A DNA stretch of 64,000 nucleotides from Planctomycetales bacterium (GCA_026400835.1 JAPLOA010000050.1:62001-126000); one strand, 5' to 3'. Shown: positions 46,182 to 57,280, numbered from the stretch's first letter. The notes: generated by a model from the letters alone, not told the origin. Made by a program: numbers and translations.

Positions 46182-46972
46182 ACGGCAAGGGTGGCTGTGT
46201 TTGTGAACCAGCTCGAAAAGGCGAATTGCGATGCCCGCTGATCGTCCGGCCCACCAGCGAAGACGTTGTTACCGGAGAACTCTTTGGAATTCTGAGAGTT
46301 CTCAACGCTCGCTGGTGGCTGCCGGACCTGTTGAATCATGCTCTGGGGTCAGAACGATTTCATCGCCAGGTTTTTCGGGACCTTCGCATCGAACTCTGGC
46401 AAAAACAGCGAACTTATCCCCGACAACATCTGGAATGGACTGAGGGACAAACGGAAGTCGACTGCGTCATCACATGGGAGATCGCGTCAGAGACTCCAAT
46501 CCCCAGACCCGAGTCCACGGAGCATGTCAGAGTTTTCTTCCCGAAGTTCTTCGAGGAATCTTTCCGGCGGAAGAAACTGGAAACGTTTTTTTCTTTGATG
46601 TCCCCGGCCATTGGAATGGATGAAATTCGCTCGAATCCCTCTCGCTTCGTGATGCTCTTTCGGCCTAGCATGATGGACAGCGACTTCGGTGGACGCCTTC
46701 CGGAACTCAGTAGGTGCCTCTACTCGCGTTGGTCCGGGTATCTGGAGCAGACGGAATGGCAGACGACGAAAATGAAGCTTCAGGAAGTTTCAGGCGACCT
46801 GATCGAAGCTCATACCAGCGGCCACATCTATCATGATGACATCATTGAATTCGTCAAACAGATCAACGCGAAGACAGTGATTCCGATCCACACCTTTGAG
46901 CCCGAGAAGTTTGCGGGCGTCATGTCAGGTGTGCGACTGCTGGCCGATGGCGAGACACTGAATCTCAGTTAA
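46166..46972 (+). CDS. Chimeric ORF: element N-terminal domain fused to the tail of an MBL-fold protein
   Basis: 268 aa from GTG 46166, preceded by AGGAGGT. Residues 1-105 (LTELNGKGG, then GILRVLNARWWLPDLLNHAL, QVFRDLRIELWQKQR, VDCVITWE) look like the start of a conserved element protein that probably continues into a nuclease-type domain, but the sequence breaks off there. From about 113 on (FMLF-type block RFVMLFRPSMMDSD, EAHTSGHIYHDD, VIPIHTFEPEKF, LADGETLNLS) it is the C-terminal third of an RNase J/beta-CASP-like MBL protein, without the HxHxDH metal site. The frame is open throughout. A deletion joining two genes is inferred; activity is doubtful. Confidence 0.7.
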   Translation: MLTELNGKGGCVCEPARKGELRCPLIVRPTSEDVVTGELFGILRVLNARWWLPDLLNHALGSERFHRQVFRDLRIELWQKQRTYPRQHLEWTEGQTEVDCVITWEIASETPIPRPESTEHVRVFFPKFFEESFRRKKLETFFSLMSPAIGMDEIRSNPSRFVMLFRPSMMDSDFGGRLPELSRCLYSRWSGYLEQTEWQTTKMKLQEVSGDLIEAHTSGHIYHDDIIEFVKQINAKTVIPIHTFEPEKFAGVMSGVRLLADGETLNLS

Positions 46973-47703
46973 TCCTTCTTGGGCGTGGGTGGCAACCATA
47001 ATGTCGTCGTTCGAAAATCTGTGGCTGCAAATTTCACACAGACAGACGGGATAAACGAGTCTCCCACGGCTGCCAGCAGTGGCCAATCTTTGCCGCGAAT
47101 GCTGCGGGCGTGCCGACTTGAATAATAGGCTTCAGGGGCAAGGACAACGAGTGTTGGGCGAACTGTTGTGCTGGGCACAACTCCGCTGAAGTCATCTGGA
47201 ACGGGGTGTTGCCGAGAAGAGATCCAAGTATTGAAACCGATGAGAATCTTCTCGAAGTTTTTATTTCGCAGGAGGCAGGCGAGATAATCCAGTCCTTCAG
47301 TAATCGCGATGATCGGAGCGTCTCCACTGGCTCTCTTCGCTTCGAACACCACAATCCCCCCGTCGCTGGTCATTCCAACGAGGTCCGCTCTGCGTCCCAT
47401 CTCGCGGACACCTCCCTGAGTTGGCCACTGAAACCCGAGCAGCCAGATTCTTTGTGATCCAAGTTGCAGACAACCGTCATCGGCGAGAGCCAGGCGGTAC
47501 AGCTGAGCAACTAATCGCTCCTCTTTTTCTCCCTCATCCAAGCAGTGGTCGTCTCGATTTTTGAAGACGTCGCCTTTGTACCACTCATCGATGGACCGCT
47601 GACGCTGAAACTCGGAGTCCAACGCCGCTCCAAGCAGCACCGGCCACAAAGGGCGGTGACCACGTACGTTCCGAAGTTGCTCCAGCCAGATTCGAAAGCT
47701 CAT
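46969..47703 (-). CDS. PD-(D/E)XK-type endonuclease-like protein, opposite strand
   Basis: 244 aa. The core GRRADLVGMTSDGGIVVFEAKRA gives Asp107 and Glu121-x-Lys123, followed by AITEGLDYLACLL at the expected helix with Glu136 and Tyr140, a convincing PD-(D/E)XK signature. The C-terminus is unrecognised. It is the only minus-strand gene of the element and overlaps the stop codon of the chimeric ORF by four bases. An accessory gene, perhaps for defence or restriction, is inferred from its orientation and position; there is no methylase partner. A 200-bp repeat-rich region separates it from the divergent HTH gene. Confidence 0.72.
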   Translation of the reverse strand: MSFRIWLEQLRNVRGHRPLWPVLLGAALDSEFQRQRSIDEWYKGDVFKNRDDHCLDEGEKEERLVAQLYRLALADDGCLQLGSQRIWLLGFQWPTQGGVREMGRRADLVGMTSDGGIVVFEAKRASGDAPIIAITEGLDYLACLLRNKNFEKILIGFNTWISSRQHPVPDDFSGVVPSTTVRPTLVVLAPEAYYSSRHARSIRGKDWPLLAAVGDSFIPSVCVKFAATDFRTTTLWLPPTPKKD

Positions 47704-47921
47704 GAAGATCTCTCAATACGATCAAATATCTTGAACGTATTGGAATCACTTACCGTGCCAACTGTGGGGCACAACCTTCAATCGCCCATGAATCCCCATG
47801 AATCCCGCACTGCTTAATGGCAGTAGTGCCCACAGTGGTACAGGCGGTGACCCAGTGGTGTCACTGCTAAGAAATATCGTCCCAGTACAAACTTCACCAA
47901 GAAGCAGAGTACGTGACGGAC
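47704..47921. promoter_or_regulatory. Divergent control region of the element
   Basis: Contains an imperfect inverted repeat CCAACTGTGGGGCAC (47758-47772) / GTGCCCACAGTGG (47826-47838) and a 10-bp tandem CCATGAATCC (47786-47795, 47796-47805) between two divergent genes, one of them a HTH protein. A likely operator region. Confidence 0.5.
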
Positions 47922-48329
47922 ATGGCAAAAAAGCAAAGAACAGACGCAGACCGCAGAGTCCGTCAATGCGAGCGACTAGGGCGACTTCTCCGGGTGTTGC
48001 ACCTGATCATGGGCAGAGGCCGGTGGGACGTCAACACTCTCGCCGCCGAACTCGAATGCTCTAAGAGGACGGTCTATCGTCTCCTGCAAACCCTTTCATT
48101 AGCCGGTGTCCCCTGGTACTTCGACGAATCATGCCGAGCCTATCGAGTCCGACCGGGATTCAAGTTCACAGGGTTGGACGGACAGGCTGAGACTGCTCAA
48201 CCAAAGATCGATTCAGCGTCTTTGAACCTTGCTGCGAACAAGCTGCTGCATGACGGTGAGAAGTTCATGGAATCACTGAGATCTTTTTGTGACCAACTCA
48301 ACGGCAAAAGAGTCGAGTCGCAACGGTAG
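47922..48329 (+). CDS. HTH (DeoR/WYL-type) DNA-binding protein without effector domain
   Basis: 135 aa from ATG 47922. Residues of about 15-75 form a winged HTH: RLGRLLRVLHLIMGRGRW, VNTLAAELECSKRTVYRLL, LAGVPWYFDESCRAYRVR, the N-terminal domain of WYL/DeoR-like regulators. The remainder is a short helical tail; there is no WYL domain. It probably binds the repeat-rich region just upstream and controls the element. Confidence 0.8.
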   Translation: MAKKQRTDADRRVRQCERLGRLLRVLHLIMGRGRWDVNTLAAELECSKRTVYRLLQTLSLAGVPWYFDESCRAYRVRPGFKFTGLDGQAETAQPKIDSASLNLAANKLLHDGEKFMESLRSFCDQLNGKRVESQR

Positions 48330-48632
48330 ATCCAGATGAACTTGCATCAAGATGTTGAGTAAGAACTCCTCCAGCATGATGCGACGACAATTCAGAGCCT
48401 GTTGACGCCGCGATGCCGATCACGTCTGGTCTCGAAAGCCCTCCCACAATTGAGACCCAATATAACTCCCACAGGCTGGGAATACAGCAGACTGCCACCT
48501 CACTGGACTGGCACATTTGCTCAAACAATGCTTCGTCACGAACGTTTGCGATATACTGATTCACAGTGCTGACACGTTTCATCAACCCAGCCCGGATAGG
48601 TAAGACGCTGAACCACTGTTCGGAGAATTGTT
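48330..48632. other. Gap inside the element
   Basis: No supported gene; a minus-strand frame of 95 codons crosses it but has no resemblance or clear ribosome site. Confidence 0.4.
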
Positions 48633-49283
48633 GTGGCTGACTCTGACATTGAAGCCTTCGATGACTACTGGCGGATAATCTTGCGGAACGAGGAGTATCT
48701 CAGGCAATGGGGACACAATGCTCGCCCCACGAGGGAGCTTGAGTTGCATCAGGATCTTGAGGATGCCTACACGCGAGTTCAACCGCTATTGAGTTCCGTA
48801 ACACGGCAAAGGCTGTTCCCTGATCTTCCCTTTGGCCATCACCCATTTGCTGCGGACAATTTTCACCACGCACTGGTGAAGTTACTGAATCCGCCTGAGA
48901 ACTGGTTCGAAAGGGTTGGAGTTCTGACGTCTCCAGAGTATTTCGCCATCAAGCAGGGGGCCGTGGACGAGGAAAAGGTCATCTGCCTTGGTGCCATCGC
49001 CGTCAGTGGGCCGACAGCCTTAGTTCCAGAAGCCACTGTGCCTACGCTGGATGACCTGAACACAACGCAACGAAAGATTGTCAAGGCGTTAGACCCCAAG
49101 GTTCCTCGAACGTGGGCTGATGTAGCACGCCGAACAAAACTTGAAGTGAATACAGTTTGCAAACAATCTAGGTTTCTCCAAGATGCCGGAATGATCCAAA
49201 AGGTGCCAAAACGTCGTGGTTTCCTTCGACTCATCCCATTGCCCGGAGAAGTTGCGAATATGGATTCAGATGTGAATCCATAA
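48633..49283 (+). CDS. Winged-helix-type element protein, paralogue 1
   Basis: 216 aa, GTG start. The N-terminal 110 residues share a block with the next gene: HHALVKLLNPPENW, then GVLTSPEYFAIK. The C-terminal 80 residues (LDDLNTTQRKIVKALDPKVP, TWADVARRTKLEVNTVCKQS, FLQDAGMIQKV) are a plausible winged-helix DNA-binding domain. I know no named family. Unclear role; a pair of regulators or replication-initiator-like proteins is possible. Confidence 0.65.
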   Translation: MADSDIEAFDDYWRIILRNEEYLRQWGHNARPTRELELHQDLEDAYTRVQPLLSSVTRQRLFPDLPFGHHPFAADNFHHALVKLLNPPENWFERVGVLTSPEYFAIKQGAVDEEKVICLGAIAVSGPTALVPEATVPTLDDLNTTQRKIVKALDPKVPRTWADVARRTKLEVNTVCKQSRFLQDAGMIQKVPKRRGFLRLIPLPGEVANMDSDVNP

Positions 49284-49388
49284 AACACTCCATTCAACGA
49301 TCAGATTTTCTACTTCATAGTTCCCGCGTTCCACAGAGTCACCTCCATTTCGGAGATCGACCAGCGGGAACGTTTTTGGAGAAGAAAC

Positions 49389-50168
49389 GTGCTGACAAGA
49401 TCAATTACCAAGAAGAAGTCTCTGAATGTCTTCGCAAACGCCATCGACAGATTTTGGCTTTTTGTCGAACGTATGGAGCGGGATGTCCGTGAGAACTCAC
49501 ACCGTGGACGTCTGCCCCCATGCTGCATGGGCGATCCATGGGATGAGGAGTTTGCTCAGGCCTACCAACTCTTGGCACCTCATCTAAAACGATATCGTCG
49601 GCCTCGCTATATCCAAGTTCCTGCCGATCTGGCCTTCTTCCATGGTCCATTGCGGGCGGAGACGGCTCATCAATCGTTAATGTTTTTCCTAAACCCTGCA
49701 GGTGAATTGTACGGTGAGGCCGGCGTCCTTGATTCACCAGAGTACATCGCGATCAAGGAAACTGCCATGGCCGAATTGGAACAGCACCAAGCGGCACGAA
49801 TCAAAGCGAAAGCAAAGCCAAAATGTTCGAAGGATTCAAAAACGTTGGTCGAGCTAATTGAGCTCAAGGCTCACCTGCGGGACCATCATTTTCCTAAGGG
49901 CAAGCCCGACTGCAATATCGTATTGGGGCTCAAAGAACTCCAGGAACACTTCGGTTGGTCGCAGTCGAAAGTGACGAGAAGGATGCAGGTATTGTTTAAG
50001 TCTCCGGACGCGATGGATTCGTACAACGCAGTCTTTGCATCCCCTGAACCGCCCAAAGGGTACAAGAAGGTGCTTGACGACGCGACACTGGATGTCGATG
50101 CCCTCTGGTTTGATCGCTCAAGCGACGAAGAAGATGAAGATGACGAACAGTGTTCCATTGCCCGATAG
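49389..50168 (+). CDS. Winged-helix-type element protein, paralogue 2
   Basis: 259 aa, GTG start with GGAGAAG upstream. Shares with the preceding gene the layout DLAFFHGP..HQSLMFFLNP and GVLDSPEYIAIKE. A charged linker with KAKAKPKCSKDSK follows, then an HTH-like segment (VLGLKELQEHFGW, SQSKVTRRMQVLF). The C-terminal tail is very acidic (SSDEEDEDDE). It is 105 bases downstream of its paralogue. Confidence 0.65.
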   Translation: MLTRSITKKKSLNVFANAIDRFWLFVERMERDVRENSHRGRLPPCCMGDPWDEEFAQAYQLLAPHLKRYRRPRYIQVPADLAFFHGPLRAETAHQSLMFFLNPAGELYGEAGVLDSPEYIAIKETAMAELEQHQAARIKAKAKPKCSKDSKTLVELIELKAHLRDHHFPKGKPDCNIVLGLKELQEHFGWSQSKVTRRMQVLFKSPDAMDSYNAVFASPEPPKGYKKVLDDATLDVDALWFDRSSDEEDEDDEQCSIAR

Positions 50169-50464
50169 TGTTCGCTCTTGAGCTCCGATCCTGATCTCGT
50201 CAATGCAGAATTGAACTGCTGACGTCATATGGCCGTTTCCTCTGTCAGTTGGACTTGCAGGGGGCGGCCATTGTTCTTTGATGCCGCTCCGTTCACGCGT
50301 CGTCCATTCTGCGAAAAAGGCGATTTTGAATACGTCTTAATTTGTGTTGACGAATGAACTGCACGTGAAACATCGGGAGTTTCTGTCTTCTTGCCCGGGT
50401 AAATGTGAATGGCTCCGCTGCTTTTGGAATGCCTCATTACCACTGCAGCAGAAAGGCTCACAAG

Positions 50465-50701
50465 ATGGCGGCCCACGATGAATTGAATTCCGGTGTGATT
50501 AAACCAGACGAGCTCTACACCCTTCAGGCGTTCACACGGCGGCTGGGCATTCAGGCCGCGACATTGCGATCCGCTCGGAGAGCCGGACTTCGCGTGTTCT
50601 ACGTCCACAAACATGCCTACGTTTACGGACGAGACTGGATCGAATACGTCCTCAAATCCAAACCTCGTCATGAGAGCTCATCTTCTTCAGATTCAGTCTG
50701 A
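50465..50701 (+). CDS. Excisionase-like HTH protein
   Basis: 78 aa from ATG 50465; an earlier start at 50405 lacks a site. The core IKPDELYTLQAFTRRLGIQ, then ATLRSARRAGLRVFYVHKHA, is the MerR-like winged HTH of excisionases, ending with a Ser-rich tail. Located 52 bases before the integrase gene, the usual place of a recombination directionality factor. Confidence 0.75.
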   Translation: MAAHDELNSGVIKPDELYTLQAFTRRLGIQAATLRSARRAGLRVFYVHKHAYVYGRDWIEYVLKSKPRHESSSSSDSV

Positions 50702-50753
50702 CCTGTGTGAGTCATTCCCCATCCGCAGACTGGAACATGGAGGAATCTCTTAC

Positions 50754-52019
50754 ATGGCACATCGTAAGCAAAAACTAGCAACGCCGGTCCGGAATCCAAG
50801 TGTCCGTATTGTTCGACCCTCCGGGCGACCATTTCAGTTACGGTATACCTGCCCAGTCGAAAAGCGAGAGGTACGCATTTCTACCGGAGGCCGCGATGAG
50901 CAAGAAGCCATTCGGCTTCGGAAGGAACTGGAGGCAAAGCTGCTCTTGGGGATCGACACAAAGCCCGGCAAGCTGAGAATGACGGGTCCAGAAATGGAAT
51001 GGTCGGATTTCCGGGAACAGTATCGAACACTCCACCTCACCTCCGTTCGAGAGAGCACTGCAGCAGACGCTGAGAGTCGACTTGATATTGCGGAGAGGAT
51101 CATCAGTCCAAAGACTCTTGGAGATGCGGCCGATGCCGCAACACTGCAGCAGCTTCAGGCGAGACTTCTCGCTGGAGAACAAAGTGTACGAAAAGGTCCG
51201 AGATCACCACACACGGTCAAGGGATACATGGGGTGCATTCTGGGGGCCTTGAATTGGGCGTACCTTCAGAATTGGTTGCCTACGCCCCCGAAACTCCGCA
51301 AGATCAAGACTTCAAAACAGAAGACGATGAAGGGGCGTCCCGTTACCAAAGTGGAATTTCAGGCAATGCTCAATGCCGTCGCATCAGTTGTTGGAGACGA
51401 TGCTGCAGAATCATGGAAGTATGTTCTGAGAGGCTTGTGGGAGTCAGCACTTCGCATCAATGAGCTGATGAGTGTCTCCTGGGACAAACAAGGAGCGATC
51501 CGGCCACGTTGGCAATCAGGGTCACATCCAATTCTGGAAGTACCGGCCACGATGCAGAAGAACAACTCGGACGAGGAGATCCCATTGCTACCCGGCTTCG
51601 AGGCACTCCTGCTGGAGACGCCGCCAGAACTTCGAACAGGGTGGGCTTTTGAACCGCAATCACTCCAGAACAAACTGGGGCGAAAAGTGCGACATCAGCG
51701 TCCGGACTCAGACTGGGTGGGAAAAGTCATCAGTCGAATCGGTAAGGAGGCCAACATCGTCGTTGAGCCCGGTGACAAGAAGCTGGGCAGGGGGGTGAAG
51801 TATGCATCTGCACATGACCTCAGACGATCTTGCTGCGAGCAACTGCGTGAGTCAGGCGTGCCGCCACTGGTGATTTGCCGAGTCATGAGGCATTCCTCAT
51901 GGGAGACAACACGGAAGCATTACGCTCCCGGAGACGTTCAAAAAGACGCGATCGTGCTCAGAGACCTTTTGGTCCCGAAGGGCAACAAAGATCCAGATGT
52001 ACCCAGATCCGACACCTGA
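50754..52019 (+). CDS. int: Tyrosine recombinase (integrase)
   Basis: 421 aa from ATG 50754, which has GGAGGAA nine bases upstream. The N-terminal arm-binding and core-binding domains (about 1-190) precede the catalytic domain with Arg234 (SALRINEL), His354 and Arg357 (ASAHDLRRSC), His380 (MRHSSWETT) and nucleophile Tyr390 (RKHYAPGD). It points at the tRNA-Arg gene and ends 48 bases from the right att repeat, so it is the enzyme that placed the element. Related integrases are common in planctomycete genomes. Confidence 0.95.
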   Translation: MAHRKQKLATPVRNPSVRIVRPSGRPFQLRYTCPVEKREVRISTGGRDEQEAIRLRKELEAKLLLGIDTKPGKLRMTGPEMEWSDFREQYRTLHLTSVRESTAADAESRLDIAERIISPKTLGDAADAATLQQLQARLLAGEQSVRKGPRSPHTVKGYMGCILGALNWAYLQNWLPTPPKLRKIKTSKQKTMKGRPVTKVEFQAMLNAVASVVGDDAAESWKYVLRGLWESALRINELMSVSWDKQGAIRPRWQSGSHPILEVPATMQKNNSDEEIPLLPGFEALLLETPPELRTGWAFEPQSLQNKLGRKVRHQRPDSDWVGKVISRIGKEANIVVEPGDKKLGRGVKYASAHDLRRSCCEQLRESGVPPLVICRVMRHSSWETTRKHYAPGDVQKDAIVLRDLLVPKGNKDPDVPRSDT

Positions 52020-52067
52020 AAGGCGTTGTACCTGGGTACACCAGAGATCACGAATTGACGTAAGTCT

Positions 52068-52143
<76 letters not shown>

Positions 52144-52272
52144 TTCTGGATCACTCCATGGCGGCAATCTAGCATCTTTTTGGATGCTTCCGAGTTTGAG
52201 CCGCGAAAAATCGGCGGGAAGAACCGGCAATCTCAAATTCGCTGATGCAGTCACCTGTGAAGCAGCCTGTTT

Positions 52273-53727
<1,455 letters not shown>

Positions 53728-54095
53728 GAACAGATCTCTCTCAATTCGACCAAAAGGCGGGGCAAAATAGCCGAGGCGGGGTGTAGAGCAATGACAAATG
53801 ATACCCGGACGAGAGCGGCTCTGTCAAAAGCTTTGCCTGAAGCTGCTTCAATTGGGTATCGTCGAAGATTTCAGTAGATCGTGCCTGCCGGTTAGGAATT
53901 CGCGGCTTGCCTCGGCTTCGGTGCATGTGTTTGTGCGAAGCAGCCTACAAACCTCAACGATGTGCAGACAAGGTTCGCCTTGCGGCAATACGAAAATCCT
54001 TTCCGGCACAAAGGACCTACATTGACAATCAATCGCGACTACACCCGGTTCAATCGCCGACAATGGCATTCAATTCTTGGCGTTCCGCGGGGCGA
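53728..54095. other. Gap without a supported gene
   Basis: Lies between two minus-strand genes. No RNA or coding region recognised; a promoter for the DUF1501 gene is expected near 53780. Confidence 0.45.
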
Positions 54096-56669
54096 TCAGA
54101 TTTTTCTCTGCCCCTTCAATGTCAGCAGCACACGTTCAATCTGCCAGCTATCGTCCTGCTCGCCGGTCATATCATCGGATTTCATCTCTGAATCGATGTC
54201 GCTGACCTGAATCTGCAAAAAGAGTTGGCCCTGCAGGCAGGTGCTTTGGATCAGCTCACCTGGAATAGAAACTGATTGCATTCCCAGTGGGCTTGTCAGC
54301 TCGGCGATCGTTTGCATGTTGCTGCGATCGCCGGAGAGGATCCTTACGAATCGCGAGCCGGCTCGGATCAGAAGTTTGAGTTCTCCGGATTCGGGGACAA
54401 GTGGCCGGCAGGCTTCAGGGATCTGAAACTCGAGCATTGTCTTTGAGGCAGATTCCTGCGGTTGCCATACTCGTCGCAGGTTGACATAAGAGCTGCCGAT
54501 TCCTCCATCGTCATTGACCACTGATCGATACGTCAGCAGTTGAGGAGGAATCAGAAATGGTTTTCCTGCTTCAGGTGGATACAAGTCCAGCGGATGCACG
54601 ACCAGTACGGCACGTTGTCGGCGAATATCATCGCCTTCAAAGTGGAGCACCTCTGAGTCAGATTTGTCCCAGAACAAGACAGAGGGTTCTGACGGAAAAG
54701 CGGCACCCTGAATCCCCTGCGTTGAGTTGAAAACAGAATTCAGTAAAACCGTTCGATATCGCTCATCATCACTCAGCAGCGACGACCGAAAATACTGCCC
54801 TGAAAGCAGAGCATTGTCCGGAGTACCTCGGAGGAGTCCGGAATCATCCAGATCGAGCGCCAGGTTTTCGCGATTCATTCCCGCCAGAATTGGGTCGCCC
54901 GGAGTCATGCCCTCTTGTGCTCGCAGGGTTCCTGTGAGTCCTGATTCATTCAGAGTCGCCTGAACTCGCAAGGGCTTTCCAAGGCGACGAGCAGAAGTCA
55001 GAGGATAGGTCCTTAGTCCCGCAGGCTGCAGGAACTTTCCCCACGAGACATCTCCGGGGCCGTGCCACGTCATGCGGCGATAATCAGAATTGGTATTGTC
55101 CTTCAGAGCATCGAGTCGTGTGCCGTTCTCTGCTGAAATGCCCAGATCGCGCGGAGATGGAACGAACACCGAAGCAAAACCGTCGGCCGGTAAATCGGTA
55201 AAGCCCTGTGAAGAGTTAATCACGACCGACTCAATCACGGTGGCCGGCGCGACATTACGAATCTGAAATCCGACCATCGCTGCTGGCAGTGCGGCAATGA
55301 TGGCCAGAGCAGGCACGGCGATAATCAGCCGTTCGCCGGAATTACGCTTTTGCAGAAGCAGTCCCGCCACCAGCATTGCCACAGGAAAAATGGCCAGCAG
55401 CAGGACAGCGACATTACGGGAGGGAATACGATAGCCAATCAGGGCGGCGGCCTGATCTGACGCGACGGTCCCGTCAATGATCGAAGTTGGCCGTTTCGTA
55501 AACATGACTTCCTGCATCCGGCGGCTGGAAGGAATCAACGCATGGAAGGGATGCGATAAATTCTCGTATTTTGTCGGGTCAAGGAATACCTTAGCTGAAA
55601 TTGTGGTCACGAGCACCGAGCCGCGGCCGATACTTTTTGCCATCGCAACAGGCCAGCCGTCTACGGTCCAGATCTTTTCGCATTGCTCCGGGACGACTCG
55701 AAGGTATCGGACAGGCTCGGGATAATCGCGAGCCACTGAGCGCACTGGATACTGCGATTGAGGATACTCGGGATTGATCTCCAGCGTCAGCGCATTGGCT
55801 GTTGTCTCTCCAACAATAGTCATCGGCAAACTGTCACCCAGCAACGTTTTGACGAGGTCGGGACCGGTCAGGTCGGCCGCAATCATCAGCCGGCCACCTC
55901 GCAATACCCACGCACGCAATGCTTCGCAGGCTTGAGGAAAGCCAGCCAACTCTGGATTTGTCACGGCAATCTGATCCATCGCGTCGAGACATTCCGGATC
56001 AGCAGTGATCTCGGCTGAATTGATCGCAGTGACGCCTTTGTTGGCAATAGCCGCGTATCTCATAACTCCCATGAGATGGTAGACTGGAGTATCATCTTCG
56101 AGATCTGATCCGGTCGCACCCAACAAACCAGATAATGGCAACAGATCAATCTGAGTCATTCCGTGGAATGATGGTATCTCGGAACTGTGTGCCTCCCGAC
56201 GAATGACGCCGTCATCCTGCCCATCCGGGAAATACAGGTATTCAAATTCGACGCCACCAGCAGCTTTCGCCTCTCGCACATAAACCGGCCAACAGGATTC
56301 GAAAACAACCTTCGGCGGAAGAGTCAACTGGCGAGCAAACTGCAATCCCTCAGAGCCAGCGGGAGTGACCACTGTCAGGGACGTCACTGGACGATCGCTC
56401 GCATTCCCAATCAGCCCTTTCACCATGCCCCAGTGTTCGGGTCTGAATCTCCCAATCCCGGCTTGACTCATCTGAACATTAAGTGACTCGCGGGGTTTGT
56501 TGTCGGATAGTTTTGAAGCTTTCGCCTCGTCAGCATTCAGCGCGGTGCAGAGCGATGCGACCGACACCGCAATCAGGACTGGAAGAATTCTCAGGCACCG
56601 GAGCAATTGAAAGCTGCGATCAGACAATCTGCCAGTGCGATCAGGTTCGTGGAAAAAAATCTTGTTCAC
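54096..56669 (-). CDS. Large membrane protein with GATase1-like domain
   Basis: 857 aa, GTG start after GAGAGGGATTT. N-terminal signal or membrane segment (ILPVLIAVSVASLCTALNAD). Residues of about 165-290 resemble the class I glutamine amidotransferase-like domain used in planctomycete BatA-linked proteins (CEALRAWVLRGGRLMIAADL), with no catalytic Cys seen. Two transmembrane helices follow (VAVLLLAIFPVAMLVAGLLL and a second at about 445-465). The C-terminal 370 residues are beta-rich and extracytoplasmic. Such proteins usually belong to MoxR-ATPase/VWA operons; those genes are not in the window. Confidence 0.7.
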   Translation of the reverse strand: MNKIFFHEPDRTGRLSDRSFQLLRCLRILPVLIAVSVASLCTALNADEAKASKLSDNKPRESLNVQMSQAGIGRFRPEHWGMVKGLIGNASDRPVTSLTVVTPAGSEGLQFARQLTLPPKVVFESCWPVYVREAKAAGGVEFEYLYFPDGQDDGVIRREAHSSEIPSFHGMTQIDLLPLSGLLGATGSDLEDDTPVYHLMGVMRYAAIANKGVTAINSAEITADPECLDAMDQIAVTNPELAGFPQACEALRAWVLRGGRLMIAADLTGPDLVKTLLGDSLPMTIVGETTANALTLEINPEYPQSQYPVRSVARDYPEPVRYLRVVPEQCEKIWTVDGWPVAMAKSIGRGSVLVTTISAKVFLDPTKYENLSHPFHALIPSSRRMQEVMFTKRPTSIIDGTVASDQAAALIGYRIPSRNVAVLLLAIFPVAMLVAGLLLQKRNSGERLIIAVPALAIIAALPAAMVGFQIRNVAPATVIESVVINSSQGFTDLPADGFASVFVPSPRDLGISAENGTRLDALKDNTNSDYRRMTWHGPGDVSWGKFLQPAGLRTYPLTSARRLGKPLRVQATLNESGLTGTLRAQEGMTPGDPILAGMNRENLALDLDDSGLLRGTPDNALLSGQYFRSSLLSDDERYRTVLLNSVFNSTQGIQGAAFPSEPSVLFWDKSDSEVLHFEGDDIRRQRAVLVVHPLDLYPPEAGKPFLIPPQLLTYRSVVNDDGGIGSSYVNLRRVWQPQESASKTMLEFQIPEACRPLVPESGELKLLIRAGSRFVRILSGDRSNMQTIAELTSPLGMQSVSIPGELIQSTCLQGQLFLQIQVSDIDSEMKSDDMTGEQDDSWQIERVLLTLKGQRKI

Positions 56670-57178
56670 AAATCCCTCTCAGAATCCGGAGAAAGGCCTG
56701 ATCGGCCGACGAGTGCCTGAACTCTCTGAATGACGCATAGGCAGGGACATGCAGTGTGACGAAACTGCAATTCAATCTCAAATCACATCACGTTTCATTA
56801 TCCGAATGTGTCCGGCCGCGGATCTCGGCAGGTCCTCTGTGTCGTGAGAGATGCCCGCTGTTGATGTGGTCAGTTGTGTGGGCCACTCGGCGATCACGGC
56901 CGCGAGTTTCGGCCCCAACCCGACTTTACGCCGTTGAGCCAGGGCTTGGTGATCAAGGCCAGGCTATCGCTCCGTTAGTGTGAGCGGTGTCTTGATTCAG
57001 CCCCTGCAATGCCATGGTCTTGTTGACCGCCCTGCGGCTGGGCGGTCAGCGATGAAATCGACAGGCTGGAGACGCCGATGGGCCCCAGGTCGGGCTTTCG
57101 GTTGGCCCGCTTTTCCGTTCCTCAGCGAGAAAATCTTGAGGGGAGATCTTGAAAGTGCATCTCTGTCTGGTAGAGTGT

Positions 57179-57193
57179 TGCGACTGAGTCTCA
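57179..57193. promoter_or_regulatory. Fur-box-like palindrome 1
   Basis: TGCGACTGAGTCTCA agrees at 12 of 15 positions with the TGAGAATNATTCTCA form of the Fur box. It has a near-identical partner at 60333 in front of another DUF1559 gene. Confidence 0.55.
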
Positions 57194-57280
57194 ATTTCAC
57201 TAAGGCGAATGCCGAAGAACTATGGCATTGAGGAACAGTAAAAAACTGCAGGATTGCAGGTGGTTCAAGTGGTTTTCTTC

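Noticed and set aside
48298-48585. Minus-strand 95-codon frame between element genes
   Set aside because: Overlaps the HTH gene's end, no clear start, composition like non-coding sequence.
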